Of a stretch of DNA of 58,709 bases, positions 40,752 through 49,088 are shown piece after piece. Each line of letters begins with the position of its first letter. The first letter of the stretch is position 1. The stretch is taken from NCBI GenBank assembly GCA_021463345.1, contig JAJTYM010000020.1, positions 1 to 58,709 of the forward strand. Reading direction: 5' to 3'. The translations under genes were made by a program, and so were the position numbers. Source of the DNA: Pseudobdellovibrionaceae bacterium (lineage in GTDB: Bacteria > Bdellovibrionota > Bdellovibrionia > Bdellovibrionales > JAMPXM01). The notes under the pieces are model-generated. The model was not told the DNA's origin. It did not search any database and saw nothing but the letters and a program-made list of their open reading frames with translations.

Positions 40752-42275
40752 ATGAAACGCAAAACGAACCGGCAAACGGCGCTCAAACTCGGCCTGCTCG
40801 CGGCGCTGGCCGCGAACATCAGCTACGCGCCCCTCAAAGAGATCATCCAGACAACGAATCTAACCAGTGAAACCGGCTCCGCCACCGGCACGGGCGCCAC
40901 CCCGACCGCCCCAGCGGCCGCCGCCCCGGCCGCCGGCGTGGAAAGCCCTGTGACGAAGAACGGTCGTGAAGTCGGCGAGCGCGGTTACATTGAAGTCTGC
41001 GACGGCAGGCAAAAGCACCGCGTGATTTTCCGCCAGATCGATTACGGCGGGAACCCCCTGACCGTGGCCTATGCGCAAAAAGCCGAAGTGCCCGACGAAA
41101 ATTTGATCGTCGGCCGGCTTGCCAAGTCCGACGGAGTTTACAGCCTCGCCCGGCGCGAGGCGCTCATGAAAAGCCTGGCCGCGGAGCTGAAGATCGAACA
41201 CAAGTGCCCCGATGAAGCCGCATCGACTTCGGCGACGACGGTCTCAGCCGCCGAGGAGCGGCGCACGCGCGAGGAGCTCGCCAAAGAGGCCAGGGAAAAT
41301 GAGGCGAAGGTCCGCCGCTGCGAGATGAAGAAGGTCCGCGACGGCCGCACCTTCGAGTACGTCGCTCTCGACACCGACGACAACGAACACCTCAGGTGCC
41401 AGATCAAGCGTTTGTCGATGCTCGAGTCCGAGCGGGACGGCAACGGCAAGACGCGGTCGAAGTCGGCGACGCTGGCGGAAGCCGAAAAGATCGTCAACGA
41501 CAAACTCAAGCGCCGGATCAAGGCGATGCTCCTCTCGAAGGACGAATCCAAGCAAGACGACGGCAAAGAGCTCGCCGACGAAGCGATCGAGGCGCTCCGC
41601 GACCTCGGCCGCGGCGAGCGTCGCATCGAGAAGCTCGTCAACTTGTTCCAGGGCTACAAGGCCGGCGGAGAAACCGCCAACCGCAGCCGCGAACACGAGG
41701 AAAGCGCCGGCGAAGTCCGCGAACGCATCACCGCGGCCCGCGGCGACTTGCGGCGCAACCCCGGCGACCGCGCGGCCTTGTGGCAGCTGCAGCTCGCTCT
41801 CAACGAACACCGCTCCCTGGCCAACCAGATCGACTATGACATCTACTACGGTCCGGTCGCAGCGCTGCAATGGCACCGCGGCAACGGCTCTCTCACGAGC
41901 GCCGACTACAACGATTTCCTGGCGCCCTACGACGCGATCAAGCGGCAGATGGAAGACATGCTCCTCCAAACGCCGACGTTCGGCGTGAACGATTCGGTCC
42001 GCCGCGCGATCGGCGGCAGCGGCGTGCCGGGCGACCTGTATTCGCTGCGCAGCTCGATGGATCGCGGCTTCGCCCGTTCCGGCGGCGGCGCCATCGGAAC
42101 GGCGTACCCGCTGACGATGCCCAACGTCCGCAGCCTGTTCGGCACGAACGCCCTGGGTACGGGCGTCGGCACGAGCCCCCTGGGGGGCGCGAGCATCGGG
42201 ACGAACGCCCTCGGCGCGCGCCTGGGCACCGGCATCTCACCCGCCTTCGGCACGGCCCGGGCGTTCCCTTTTTAA
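40752..42275 (+). CDS. Secreted coiled-coil protein with Gly/Thr/Leu-rich C-terminal repeats
   Basis: The 507-residue protein has a signal-like N-terminus (LKLGLLAALAANISYA), a Thr/Ala-rich spacer, two small cysteine-containing segments (about residues 85 and 205) and long charged helices (about 170-380). The C-terminal region has imperfect GTNALG/GTSPLG-type repeats and ends FPF. I do not recognise a family. The layout (signal peptide, coiled coil, low-complexity Gly-rich tail) resembles the repeat protein at 10361-12478. AGGAGG precedes the ATG and a strong terminator follows, so it is a single-gene unit. An envelope or extracellular structural role is inferred. Confidence 0.82.
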   Translation: MKRKTNRQTALKLGLLAALAANISYAPLKEIIQTTNLTSETGSATGTGATPTAPAAAAPAAGVESPVTKNGREVGERGYIEVCDGRQKHRVIFRQIDYGGNPLTVAYAQKAEVPDENLIVGRLAKSDGVYSLARREALMKSLAAELKIEHKCPDEAASTSATTVSAAEERRTREELAKEARENEAKVRRCEMKKVRDGRTFEYVALDTDDNEHLRCQIKRLSMLESERDGNGKTRSKSATLAEAEKIVNDKLKRRIKAMLLSKDESKQDDGKELADEAIEALRDLGRGERRIEKLVNLFQGYKAGGETANRSREHEESAGEVRERITAARGDLRRNPGDRAALWQLQLALNEHRSLANQIDYDIYYGPVAALQWHRGNGSLTSADYNDFLAPYDAIKRQMEDMLLQTPTFGVNDSVRRAIGGSGVPGDLYSLRSSMDRGFARSGGGAIGTAYPLTMPNVRSLFGTNALGTGVGTSPLGGASIGTNALGARLGTGISPAFGTARAFPF

Positions 42276-42317
42276 GCGGATTCACCGTTTCCCCGACCCG
42301 TTTCTCCCTCGCCTCCG

Positions 42318-42343
42318 GCGGACCATGACGGTCCGCTTTTTTT
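42318..42343 (+). terminator. Rho-independent terminator of the secreted coiled-coil gene
   Basis: GCGGACC (42318-42324) and GGTCCGC (42330-42336) form a perfect 7-bp stem with a 5-base loop, followed by seven T (42337-42343). Confidence 0.9.
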
Positions 42344-42387
42344 AGGCCCGGGGGGCCGCCCATGGCGCTTCACCCGCGGGCCGGGCC

Positions 42388-43053
42388 TCAATTCAGGAAC
42401 GTCCGCGCGCTCACGCGGAACGAACGCTGGTCGCCCGAAACGAAATCGGGATTGAAATAGGTGTGGCCGTCCCAGTAGCTCGCGACGCCCACGATGACCT
42501 CGAAACCGTTGGCCGGGCCCGCGCAAAGGGCGCCGCCGGGCACGCTGATGTCCGGCGAATCCAGCGTTCCTCCGCACAGCGGGCGGATCCGGCCGATCGC
42601 TTGCAGCGGGCAAGACGTCGTCATGTCGGTCACCGGGTCCAAGCAGCGGCCGCCACCGACGTTGTAGAACTGCTTGTTCGAAGCGAATCCGCCGGCGAGC
42701 GCTCTCAGCCCCGACGGGGGCCCCGGCCAGGCCCCGGTGAAGATGTAGGGGGGCGTCGGCGAGAAAATCACGAAGTCGTACGTCTCGCGCTCGTCGCAGG
42801 CCGCGCCGCCGCCGCCGAGGCACGCCACGATGATGCTGTTGACGTCGATCCTCGAGTTGCGCAGGGTCAGCTCATCGCGCACGATCTCGAGGAGCGAGTT
42901 GAGGAGGTGGATCTTCATTTCGCGGACCTGCAACCGACGGGTCTCGGCCATCTGACTCTGCATCCGCGCGGCGGCGAAAAGCTGGATCACCAGGCCCAGG
43001 CCCGCGATGATGACGATGACGTAGATCAGCCCCGCGCCGCGCTCGCCCCTCAT
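42388..43053 (-). CDS. Pilin-like protein (PilX-type minor pilin candidate)
   Basis: The 221-residue protein begins RGERGAGLIYVIVIIAGLGL, a hydrophobic N-terminal helix after a short basic leader, continuing into an amphipathic helix. A periplasmic domain with six to seven cysteines follows (CLGGGGAAC, CLDPVTDMTTSC, CGG, CAG). There is no Glu at +5 of a standard prepilin site, so processing is uncertain. It lies 40 bp downstream of the giant pilin-like gene on the same strand and is probably its partner, in the way PilX follows PilW in type IV minor-pilin operons. Confidence 0.75.
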   Translation of the reverse strand: MRGERGAGLIYVIVIIAGLGLVIQLFAAARMQSQMAETRRLQVREMKIHLLNSLLEIVRDELTLRNSRIDVNSIIVACLGGGGAACDERETYDFVIFSPTPPYIFTGAWPGPPSGLRALAGGFASNKQFYNVGGGRCLDPVTDMTTSCPLQAIGRIRPLCGGTLDSPDISVPGGALCAGPANGFEVIVGVASYWDGHTYFNPDFVSGDQRSFRVSARTFLN

Positions 43054-43093
43054 GGTCGTTCTCCGAGATCATTCTCCAAAGCCGCCCCCGAGG

Positions 43094-46000
43094 TCACTCT
43101 CCGAGCGGGCTGTACCGCCCGTACGTGCAGAAAAACACGTACTGGAAGTTCGTGCCCACCCGCTGGGTCACCGACATCAGGTTGGCCGCCTTCATCGTTT
43201 GGGTCGCCGTATCGAAACCCTCGAGCTGGTTCATCCACAACTGAACCTGGGACATGCTCGCGGCTCCGTTGCAGTAATTCGCCGTCACGTTCGTCCAGGC
43301 GTTCCCGATGGAGTCGGACGCCGACGTCGATCCGGTCACGGCGTACCTGTAGGAAGCCGTCTCGGGCATGCCGCGCGAGACGGCGAAGACGTAGGGGACG
43401 TTCCGCGCGTCGAAGTCCGGGGAAGATCCGCCGTTGTACGGGAAGAAGAACGTGGGGAACGGCATCGTGACGCGGGTTCCGATCTGGCTCGTGAACGGCT
43501 TCCCCTCGTTGCTGGAATCGAGCGCGTAGAATCCGTCTTGTTTGTTGTTGGAGTTCACGAAACCGGTCCACGTGTCCCAACAACGGAGCGAGCGCGAGGC
43601 GCCCGCGTTCCATTTGCCGGCGTCGTTGTTCGCCTTCTGCGACCCGTCGGCGTTCAGGCCCCAGGGTGAATTGAGCATGGGAAGCGTGTACGGGATCGTG
43701 TAATTGGACGGGAACGGGCCTCCCGCGTCGCCGATGTCGGCGCTGCAGACCCGGTGGTTGAGTTTGCCTTCGACCAGAGCGGCCCGCCAGCTCGTTCCGA
43801 CGTCGGCGGACGTTTTGATGTTCGGCGAGACGCGCGCGAGGATCAGGTCGCCCGAATACCCACTCGGGATCGCGCAATCGCGCAAGACGGGGTCGACGCC
43901 CGTTCCGGCGGCGAACGTCATGTTGGGGCAGACCGGCGTGCCGCCGGGCTTCTGAACGCTGATCGTGACGGGCTCGTCGGCCGGCGGGAAATCGGCCTTC
44001 ACCCAGACGCGGCGGTCGAGCGCTTTCATCGATCCCCCGGTCGAAGGCGGCGTCAGCCACATCGATTCCGAATTGAAGAACTGGATGCCGGGGATGCGGA
44101 TCACGGGAAAGTACTTCAACGTCGCCGTGTTCATCACCTGGCACGCCGGCTGGACCGCGCCCGTGAACTGAAGCTCCGCGGATATGTTCGGCGCGGCGGT
44201 CGCGGGCCCCTCCAAAAGGCCCATGACCGTCGTCGCCGAGGTGCAGGAGCGGGTGCCGTTGGCGTTCTGGACGCACGTCAGGTTCGCGTTGGGCGCGCTC
44301 GAGGAGAGCATCGGCACGTTGCCGATTTCCGGCACGTTGGGGAACGTCCAATCCACGGTCGGGTTCATCGTGCAGCAATTGCCGGTGGTGTAACTGAACG
44401 AGGCGTCGGCGGTGGAGTTGACGCGGACCTTGAGCGGGTTGGAGACGAGGTCAACGATCGGTGTGACTTCATTGAGCAGCAGCGAGGCCGGCAAGGTCGA
44501 GGTTTCGGTCGCCGGGAGGGGGACACCGCGAACCGCCGTCCCCGTGCTGACGTTGGCCGCCACTGTCCTCACGAGATAGGTGCCGGCGGGTTGAGCCTTG
44601 TCGAAAACGAGCGGGAAAGAGCCGGTGGTCGAGACAAACGCCTGTTCGCCGCCGCCGACTTCCGTGCCGTCCGAAGCGGTGATCGTGTAGGAGGTCCGCA
44701 CGATCTGCTCGTCGTCCCCCACCATCACCGAAAGGTTCAGTTTCGAATCCGCGCCGAGGCAGTTGCGCGAGAGGTTCGTTGGGATCCCCGTGGACGGCGC
44801 GAGATACATCTGCGGGCGCGAGAAGATGCGCACGGTCGCGTAGTTGGTCGACTCGACGTGGTTGTCCCCCGTGTCGAGCGCGACGACGCGGAATTGATAG
44901 ACGCCGGACTTGAACTTGCGCGGCGGCAACAGCGTGACGCCATCGGCGCTGAAGTGGTACAGGTAGTCCTTCTTCAGGGAGTCTTCATTCGGCAAGTCGT
45001 AACGGGCGCCGATGACGAAGCCTTTGATCGTGTTGACCGTGCCGAAGTTGAAGAGCTGGTTCTGGGACGCGTTGTGGAGCGAGATCACCCAGGCTTCAGC
45101 CGTGTTGTCCGGGTTGGGCACATCGGCCCAATCGAGCGCCGTCAACGCGGACGGCACCGTCAGATCGCTGTAACTCTTGGCGGACGGCCCGGTGAGGGCG
45201 CGCATCTGCACCCGGATGTTCTTCAAGCCCGTGGGGTTGCCGACCAGGACCTCGAAACGCAGGGCGCGCGGGTTCCCCGCTTGATCCGGGTAGCCGTAGT
45301 ACTTCTGCGTGCCGTAAACGCCCTTGGCGTTCGGCACGAGCGGGTTGTTGTCCTGATCGAGCACACGCGTGATCTGGATCCCTTTCTGCAACGGGACCGT
45401 GATCTCGCCTTCGAGGGTCGTTGGCTTGCGGCCGGCCGCCCCCCGGTAATCGTCGCGCACGCCGACGCTGTAACGGATCGAGAAGCTCATCGCTTTGTTG
45501 CAGGCGGAAGCGAAGTTGAGACAGAACGGCTCCGCCCAGATCCTCGCGAACAACGGGCAATCGTTCGCGATCTTGGCCTGCTCTTGCGTGCAACGCGAGC
45601 CGTTGACGTTGTAATAAACGAATTCGCCCGCCAGCGCGGTGCTCGGATCCGTCGAGTTGCGCTCCGAAAGATAGAAATAATTGCCGCGTTCGGCGACGTC
45701 GAGCTCCGACCGGTCGCAACCGGTTTGGTCCGGCTCCGTGAACGCCGGATGGCATTTCATCAAAGCGTCGTGCCTGGTGAATTCCACCGGAGCGGCGCCC
45801 GCCGGCGGGGCCAAGCCTTCCACGCCGAGGTTCTTCGTCATGATCGCCGAATTCTCGAGAGCGCCCGGGGTGAGCGCCGTGATGCGGACCCGCGCCGCGA
45901 TCTCATTGCGGGTGAAGACGAGGTTCTGCTGCGACTGCATGCCGTACATCATCCCGACGGACGTCATCATCGCGAGCAGGACCACCCCGGAAATCCCGAC

Positions 46001-46096
46001 GACGAGCATCAGCTCGACCATCGTGAACCCGGCCGCGAGCCCGGTGAACCGCGTGAATAATGAAGTTGGCTTCAGAGCCTCGATCCGACGTTCCAC
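43094..46096 (-). CDS. Giant type IV prepilin-like protein (PilW-like N-terminus, about 1000 aa)
   Basis: The leader ends AAG, followed by FTMVELMLVVGISGVVLLAMMTSV in the classic type IVa prepilin pattern: cleavage after Gly23, Phe at +1, Glu at +5. The remaining roughly 950 residues are a very large, mostly beta-rich extracellular part with scattered cysteine pairs and Ig/FN3-like stretches (about 400-650). Ordinary pilins are 130-350 residues, so this is far larger. GTG at 46096 was chosen because AAAGGT lies upstream; a GTG at 46168 would add 24 residues with no ribosome site. It is probably a tip adhesin or minor pilin. It is followed by the 221-aa partner. Confidence 0.88.
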   Translation of the reverse strand: MERRIEALKPTSLFTRFTGLAAGFTMVELMLVVGISGVVLLAMMTSVGMMYGMQSQQNLVFTRNEIAARVRITALTPGALENSAIMTKNLGVEGLAPPAGAAPVEFTRHDALMKCHPAFTEPDQTGCDRSELDVAERGNYFYLSERNSTDPSTALAGEFVYYNVNGSRCTQEQAKIANDCPLFARIWAEPFCLNFASACNKAMSFSIRYSVGVRDDYRGAAGRKPTTLEGEITVPLQKGIQITRVLDQDNNPLVPNAKGVYGTQKYYGYPDQAGNPRALRFEVLVGNPTGLKNIRVQMRALTGPSAKSYSDLTVPSALTALDWADVPNPDNTAEAWVISLHNASQNQLFNFGTVNTIKGFVIGARYDLPNEDSLKKDYLYHFSADGVTLLPPRKFKSGVYQFRVVALDTGDNHVESTNYATVRIFSRPQMYLAPSTGIPTNLSRNCLGADSKLNLSVMVGDDEQIVRTSYTITASDGTEVGGGEQAFVSTTGSFPLVFDKAQPAGTYLVRTVAANVSTGTAVRGVPLPATETSTLPASLLLNEVTPIVDLVSNPLKVRVNSTADASFSYTTGNCCTMNPTVDWTFPNVPEIGNVPMLSSSAPNANLTCVQNANGTRSCTSATTVMGLLEGPATAAPNISAELQFTGAVQPACQVMNTATLKYFPVIRIPGIQFFNSESMWLTPPSTGGSMKALDRRVWVKADFPPADEPVTISVQKPGGTPVCPNMTFAAGTGVDPVLRDCAIPSGYSGDLILARVSPNIKTSADVGTSWRAALVEGKLNHRVCSADIGDAGGPFPSNYTIPYTLPMLNSPWGLNADGSQKANNDAGKWNAGASRSLRCWDTWTGFVNSNNKQDGFYALDSSNEGKPFTSQIGTRVTMPFPTFFFPYNGGSSPDFDARNVPYVFAVSRGMPETASYRYAVTGSTSASDSIGNAWTNVTANYCNGAASMSQVQLWMNQLEGFDTATQTMKAANLMSVTQRVGTNFQYVFFCTYGRYSPLGE

Positions 46097-46253
46097 ACCG
46101 TACCTTTCGGCCGGCGGGCGCGATTGCTTGAACCGCCTGAGGTTTATATTAGATTCCCGAATTGACACGGGGGAGGGGGCGTCAGCGCCAGAACGCGCCG
46201 AAACGCCTCATTCAACCGAGTTGGTTTTTGAGGACCGTCCCGGGATCGAACTC

Positions 46254-46281
46254 AAAAAACCAGGGGGATTTCTCCCCCTGG
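46254..46281 (-). terminator. Rho-independent terminator of the 481-aa barrel gene
   Basis: CCAGGGGGA (46260-46268) and TCCCCCTGG (46273-46281) form a perfect 9-bp stem with a TTTC loop. On the minus strand it is followed by TTTTTT (46259-46254). Confidence 0.9.
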
Positions 46282-46363
46282 GGCCCTCGCTCCGCCATCC
46301 TGGTCGAATTGTCGTACAAGATGCCGATCATGATGCGTTCCAGCTGCTGATCACATGCTGCGC

Positions 46364-47809
46364 TCAAAAGCTGATGGCGGCCTTGGTTGAGATTCCATAA
46401 GCGAACTTGTTCTCCAAGTTCGAGGTGCCGCCCTTCCAGGCGTCGCCCGGGAAGAGCAGCGCGGCTTCCGTGGTCCAAGTCAACCGCTCGTACGGTTTGT
46501 ACGTCAGGTTGAGATCCACTTCGAAACCGAGGTTCGAACCGACGCTGGCTCCCGCGATCGGGGCGGCGTCGAGCGTCGCGTACGTGAGCGATCCGCCCCA
46601 CGCCGTGCGCTCTTTCCACTGGTGCTGGAAACGCGGGGAAACGTAGAGGACGTTGCTGACCGCCTCCTCATCGACGGTCGAGCTCGGCGGGACCGTGACG
46701 TCGCGGTTCAGGGACGTCCGGAGCGCGTCGAAACCTCCGAGCGGATGGTTGAACATCAGCATCGCGACGTCGTAGTTGCGGTCGAACACGTAGCCTTCGT
46801 GCTTGTTCGTCGTGCCGGGATCGTCGCCGCTGGCGACGCCCGCCTTCAGGCTCCAGTCCCACGCCGAATCGGGCTTTTTGTAGCCGATTTCGGCCGCGAT
46901 GCCGTAGCCGTTGATGTCCACTTCGGGCCCGGCGCCGTTGCGCACACCGGTCTTCCCGCTCTGGAAGCCGGCTTCGACGCCGATCTTGAAGTCGCCGGAC
47001 CGTTGGCTGACGAACAAATTGCTCAGCTGATGTTTGTAGCTGTTGGTGACGCTGGATCCGGCGCCGCCGTAGCCGTTGGCGCCGGTCGGCGAATCGGTGC
47101 CCGTGTTGGTCGCCACGCGCCACTCGACTATCGCGCCGAGGGCGAGATCGGTCTCGGGGTTTTCGTACTGCACATGGAGAATGTAATCGTTGACGTCGTC
47201 TTCGCCGCCGAGATTGCCCTCATTCACCTTGCCGAGGATAGGCATGATGAAGAGATTCCCCGTGACGACCTTGTACCCGACCATGTCGCGCGTATCGAAC
47301 CAATGATCGAACAGCCCGTTCCCGGCGTTATGAGTCATGCCGAGGCCGAAGTGCATCGGCGCGCGGCCGACGACGAGGGAGCCGAACTCGTGCACCCATT
47401 GCGCATAGAACTGCGTGACGTTCAAGGTTTCGTCTCGACCATGCTGCGCGAGCACGTTGGAGTCGCGACTCGTCGCGGGCGCGGCCGAGCCCGGGCCATT
47501 GCCGAAAACCTGGCCGAGTTGCGAGCCGGGGAAAGCCGCGTTGTTCATCAGATCGAAACGACCGAAGATCGTCACGCCGTCAGCGGCGATCATCTTCGGC
47601 TGAAGCACCAGGTGGTGAAGCAAGTACGCCTTATCTCGGCGCGTCGCATTCAATTCCGGATTCTCGATCTTGAGACCTTCGACCCGGTACAAACCCGACC
47701 AGCTCATATCGGCGGCGTTTGCGATTTCCCCGAATCCGCCGCCAGCAAAACCACTGAAAGTTCCAAAAATGATCAGAGAAATCCAGCTTCTGCAACGCTT
47801 GGCGGCCAT
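46364..47809 (-). CDS. Large outer-membrane beta-barrel protein (porin/alginate-export-like)
   Basis: The 481-residue protein has a signal peptide (SLIIFGTFSGFAGGGFGEIANA) and repeated amphipathic beta strands throughout, with motifs such as RVEGLKIEN, VTIFGRFDLMN, WVHEFGSLVVGRAPMHFGLGM, and a C-terminus ending AAISF (terminal Phe). This fits a 16-18-stranded porin-like barrel; the GRAPMHFGLGM segment resembles strands of alginate-export/outer-membrane porins. Substrate unknown. ATG at 47809 has GAGGAGAT just upstream, better than the upstream starts. A strong terminator follows. It is likely monocistronic. Confidence 0.87.
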   Translation of the reverse strand: MAAKRCRSWISLIIFGTFSGFAGGGFGEIANAADMSWSGLYRVEGLKIENPELNATRRDKAYLLHHLVLQPKMIAADGVTIFGRFDLMNNAAFPGSQLGQVFGNGPGSAAPATSRDSNVLAQHGRDETLNVTQFYAQWVHEFGSLVVGRAPMHFGLGMTHNAGNGLFDHWFDTRDMVGYKVVTGNLFIMPILGKVNEGNLGGEDDVNDYILHVQYENPETDLALGAIVEWRVATNTGTDSPTGANGYGGAGSSVTNSYKHQLSNLFVSQRSGDFKIGVEAGFQSGKTGVRNGAGPEVDINGYGIAAEIGYKKPDSAWDWSLKAGVASGDDPGTTNKHEGYVFDRNYDVAMLMFNHPLGGFDALRTSLNRDVTVPPSSTVDEEAVSNVLYVSPRFQHQWKERTAWGGSLTYATLDAAPIAGASVGSNLGFEVDLNLTYKPYERLTWTTEAALLFPGDAWKGGTSNLENKFAYGISTKAAISF

Positions 47810-47906
47810 ATCGATCTCCTCACACGGCTTCATGACTAGCATGGCCCTCTTTCCAGTCAATGAAAACCTTACAGTGCCATACATCACGATACGTGGCGAC
47901 CTCGCC

Positions 47907-48512
47907 TCAGCCCTTCACGACGCCGAGGATGTCTTCCTCTTTCAAGACGATGACGTCACGCCCTCCAAGCACCAACTTCTGCCCGACGTACGCTCCGAAC
48001 AGCACCTGATCGCCCAAGCGCACATCGAGCGGCCGCACTCCGCCTTTCTTGCGGCGCGCGCCCCGGCCGACGGCCACGACCCGACCTTGGCTGGGGCGCT
48101 CCTGGACCATGGCCGGGATGTAAAGCCCGCCGGCCGTCCGCTCCGCCGCGCCGGTGGGCTCGACTAGCACGCGATCATCAAGCGGCGTGAACAACTGATC
48201 GAGCGCGACGGACGGCGCGCGGCGGGTGGGCGGCAAACGGCGCGGTGGAACGCCTCCACGAGGCCCGCGCACGGCTTTCGAAACAGCTTTCGTCGCCGTT
48301 TTCCCGGCCGCTTTTTTCGCCGCCGTTTTCTTCGCCGGGGATTTCCCGGCGATGCTCTTCTTGGGCGGGGCTTTCTTGGGCGCGTTTTTTTTGGGCGCGG
48401 CTTTCGCCTTCGCCGCCCCCTTCGCCGCTTTGCGCGCGGTTTTTTTCACGATTTTTTTCACGGGTTTCTTCGCTGTCTTCTGCGCGGTTTTTCGCGGTTT
48501 ACCTTTGGCCAC
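47907..48512 (-). CDS. GroES-domain protein with a histone H1-like basic N-terminal tail
   Basis: Residues 1-100 are almost entirely Lys/Ala/Pro/Arg with AKK and PKK repeats like histone H1 or bacterial Hc1/AlgP-type tails. Residues 106-201 are a GroES co-chaperonin fold: LFTPLDDRVLVEP, a shortened mobile loop ending GGLYIP, GRVVAVGRG, VRLGDQVLFGAYVG and KEEDILGVV. The fusion suggests a co-chaperonin tethered to DNA, RNA or another polyanion; that is inference. No groEL is in the window. GTG start after GAGGAG; it overlaps the upstream DUF507 gene by 14 bp and ends a three-gene operon. Confidence 0.9.
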   Translation of the reverse strand: MAKGKPRKTAQKTAKKPVKKIVKKTARKAAKGAAKAKAAPKKNAPKKAPPKKSIAGKSPAKKTAAKKAAGKTATKAVSKAVRGPRGGVPPRRLPPTRRAPSVALDQLFTPLDDRVLVEPTGAAERTAGGLYIPAMVQERPSQGRVVAVGRGARRKKGGVRPLDVRLGDQVLFGAYVGQKLVLGGRDVIVLKEEDILGVVKG

Positions 48513-48774
48513 GGCGATTCATCTCCTCTTCGTAGTACTTCGCATACATGACGTCCCATTCGGGCGTGCCTTCGATCACGTTGCGCTTGAGCGACGCGAC
48601 TTTGGCCCGCGCGACGGAATCGATCTGCTTTTCTTCGGCGGCCCATTGCGCAAGCGCGCGCTTGCCCGCCCGCATGGCGGCGTCCTCGTCGGAATAATCG
48701 ACCAGGTCGTCGTTCCAAACGCCATCGACCACGAGATGGGCCAGGTGGGAGAGGCGCTCTTCGGATAAACTCAT
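48499..48774 (-). CDS. DUF507 family protein
   Basis: The 91-residue soluble helical protein (LSEERLSHLAHLVVDGVWNDDLVDYSDEDAAMRAGKRAL in parts) matches the DUF507 layout: an N-terminal SEERxxHLAH segment and a C-terminal WDVMYAKYYEEEM. Function is unknown. It is a diverged partner of the gene just upstream (start and stop overlap by 4 bp) and overlaps the GroES-fusion gene downstream by 14 bp. Two DUF507 genes in a row are typical; the pair probably forms a heteromer. Confidence 0.85.
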   Translation of the reverse strand: MSLSEERLSHLAHLVVDGVWNDDLVDYSDEDAAMRAGKRALAQWAAEEKQIDSVARAKVASLKRNVIEGTPEWDVMYAKYYEEEMNRRGQR

Positions 48775-49049
48775 AGAATGATCCCTTTCTCCTTGGCCAG
48801 GCGCTTTTTGAGCATCGGGAACATCTTGTAGCGCTCGAAACCGCCGGGATTCGAGCGTTCGAGGTCGTCGAGCATCCTGTTGACCTCGCGATCGAGCTGC
48901 GCCTCGCGATCGAAATCCGCCTTAACCAACTCGACCGCCCGGCGGAACACTTTGTCCTCGGGCGCCTTGAAGGCGATCAAGTTCTGGCTTTTGAGCTCGT
49001 CGATGATTTTCCTGGCGATGCGATCGATTTGGACCGGGGTGAGTCTCAT
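48771..49049 (-). CDS. DUF507 family protein (first of a tandem pair)
   Basis: The 92-residue soluble protein starts MRLTPVQIDRIARKIIDELKSQ, the usual DUF507 N-terminus, and ends MFPMLKKRLAKEKGIIL. The start at 49049 was chosen on that conserved N-terminus; the longer TTG frame has no support. A promoter (TTGACA-17-TTTAGT) ends 7 bp upstream, so the message appears leaderless. Function unknown. First gene of the DUF507-DUF507-GroES fusion operon, divergent from the class A PBP. Confidence 0.85.
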   Translation of the reverse strand: MRLTPVQIDRIARKIIDELKSQNLIAFKAPEDKVFRRAVELVKADFDREAQLDREVNRMLDDLERSNPGGFERYKMFPMLKKRLAKEKGIIL

Positions 49050-49053
49050 GGCT

Positions 49054-49085
49054 TTGACTAAAGGCGCCGCCCTCTCTAATGTCAA
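49054..49085. promoter_or_regulatory. Interlocked divergent promoters for the PBP gene and the DUF507 operon
   Basis: Plus strand: TTGACT (49054-49059), 17 bp, TAATGT (49077-49082), then 6 bp to the GTG at 49089. Minus strand: TTGACA (49085-49080), 17 bp, TTTAGT (49062-49057), then 7 bp to the ATG at 49049. Each -35 overlaps the other's -10, so polymerase can occupy only one at a time. Both messages would be leaderless or nearly so; neither start has a ribosome binding site. Confidence 0.65.
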
Positions 49086-49088
49086 GCG

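Noticed and set aside
43754-46060. 768-codon frame antisense to the giant pilin
   Set aside because: Shadow composition (Arg/Asp/Val/Gly) with no motif; the minus frame has a prepilin signature.
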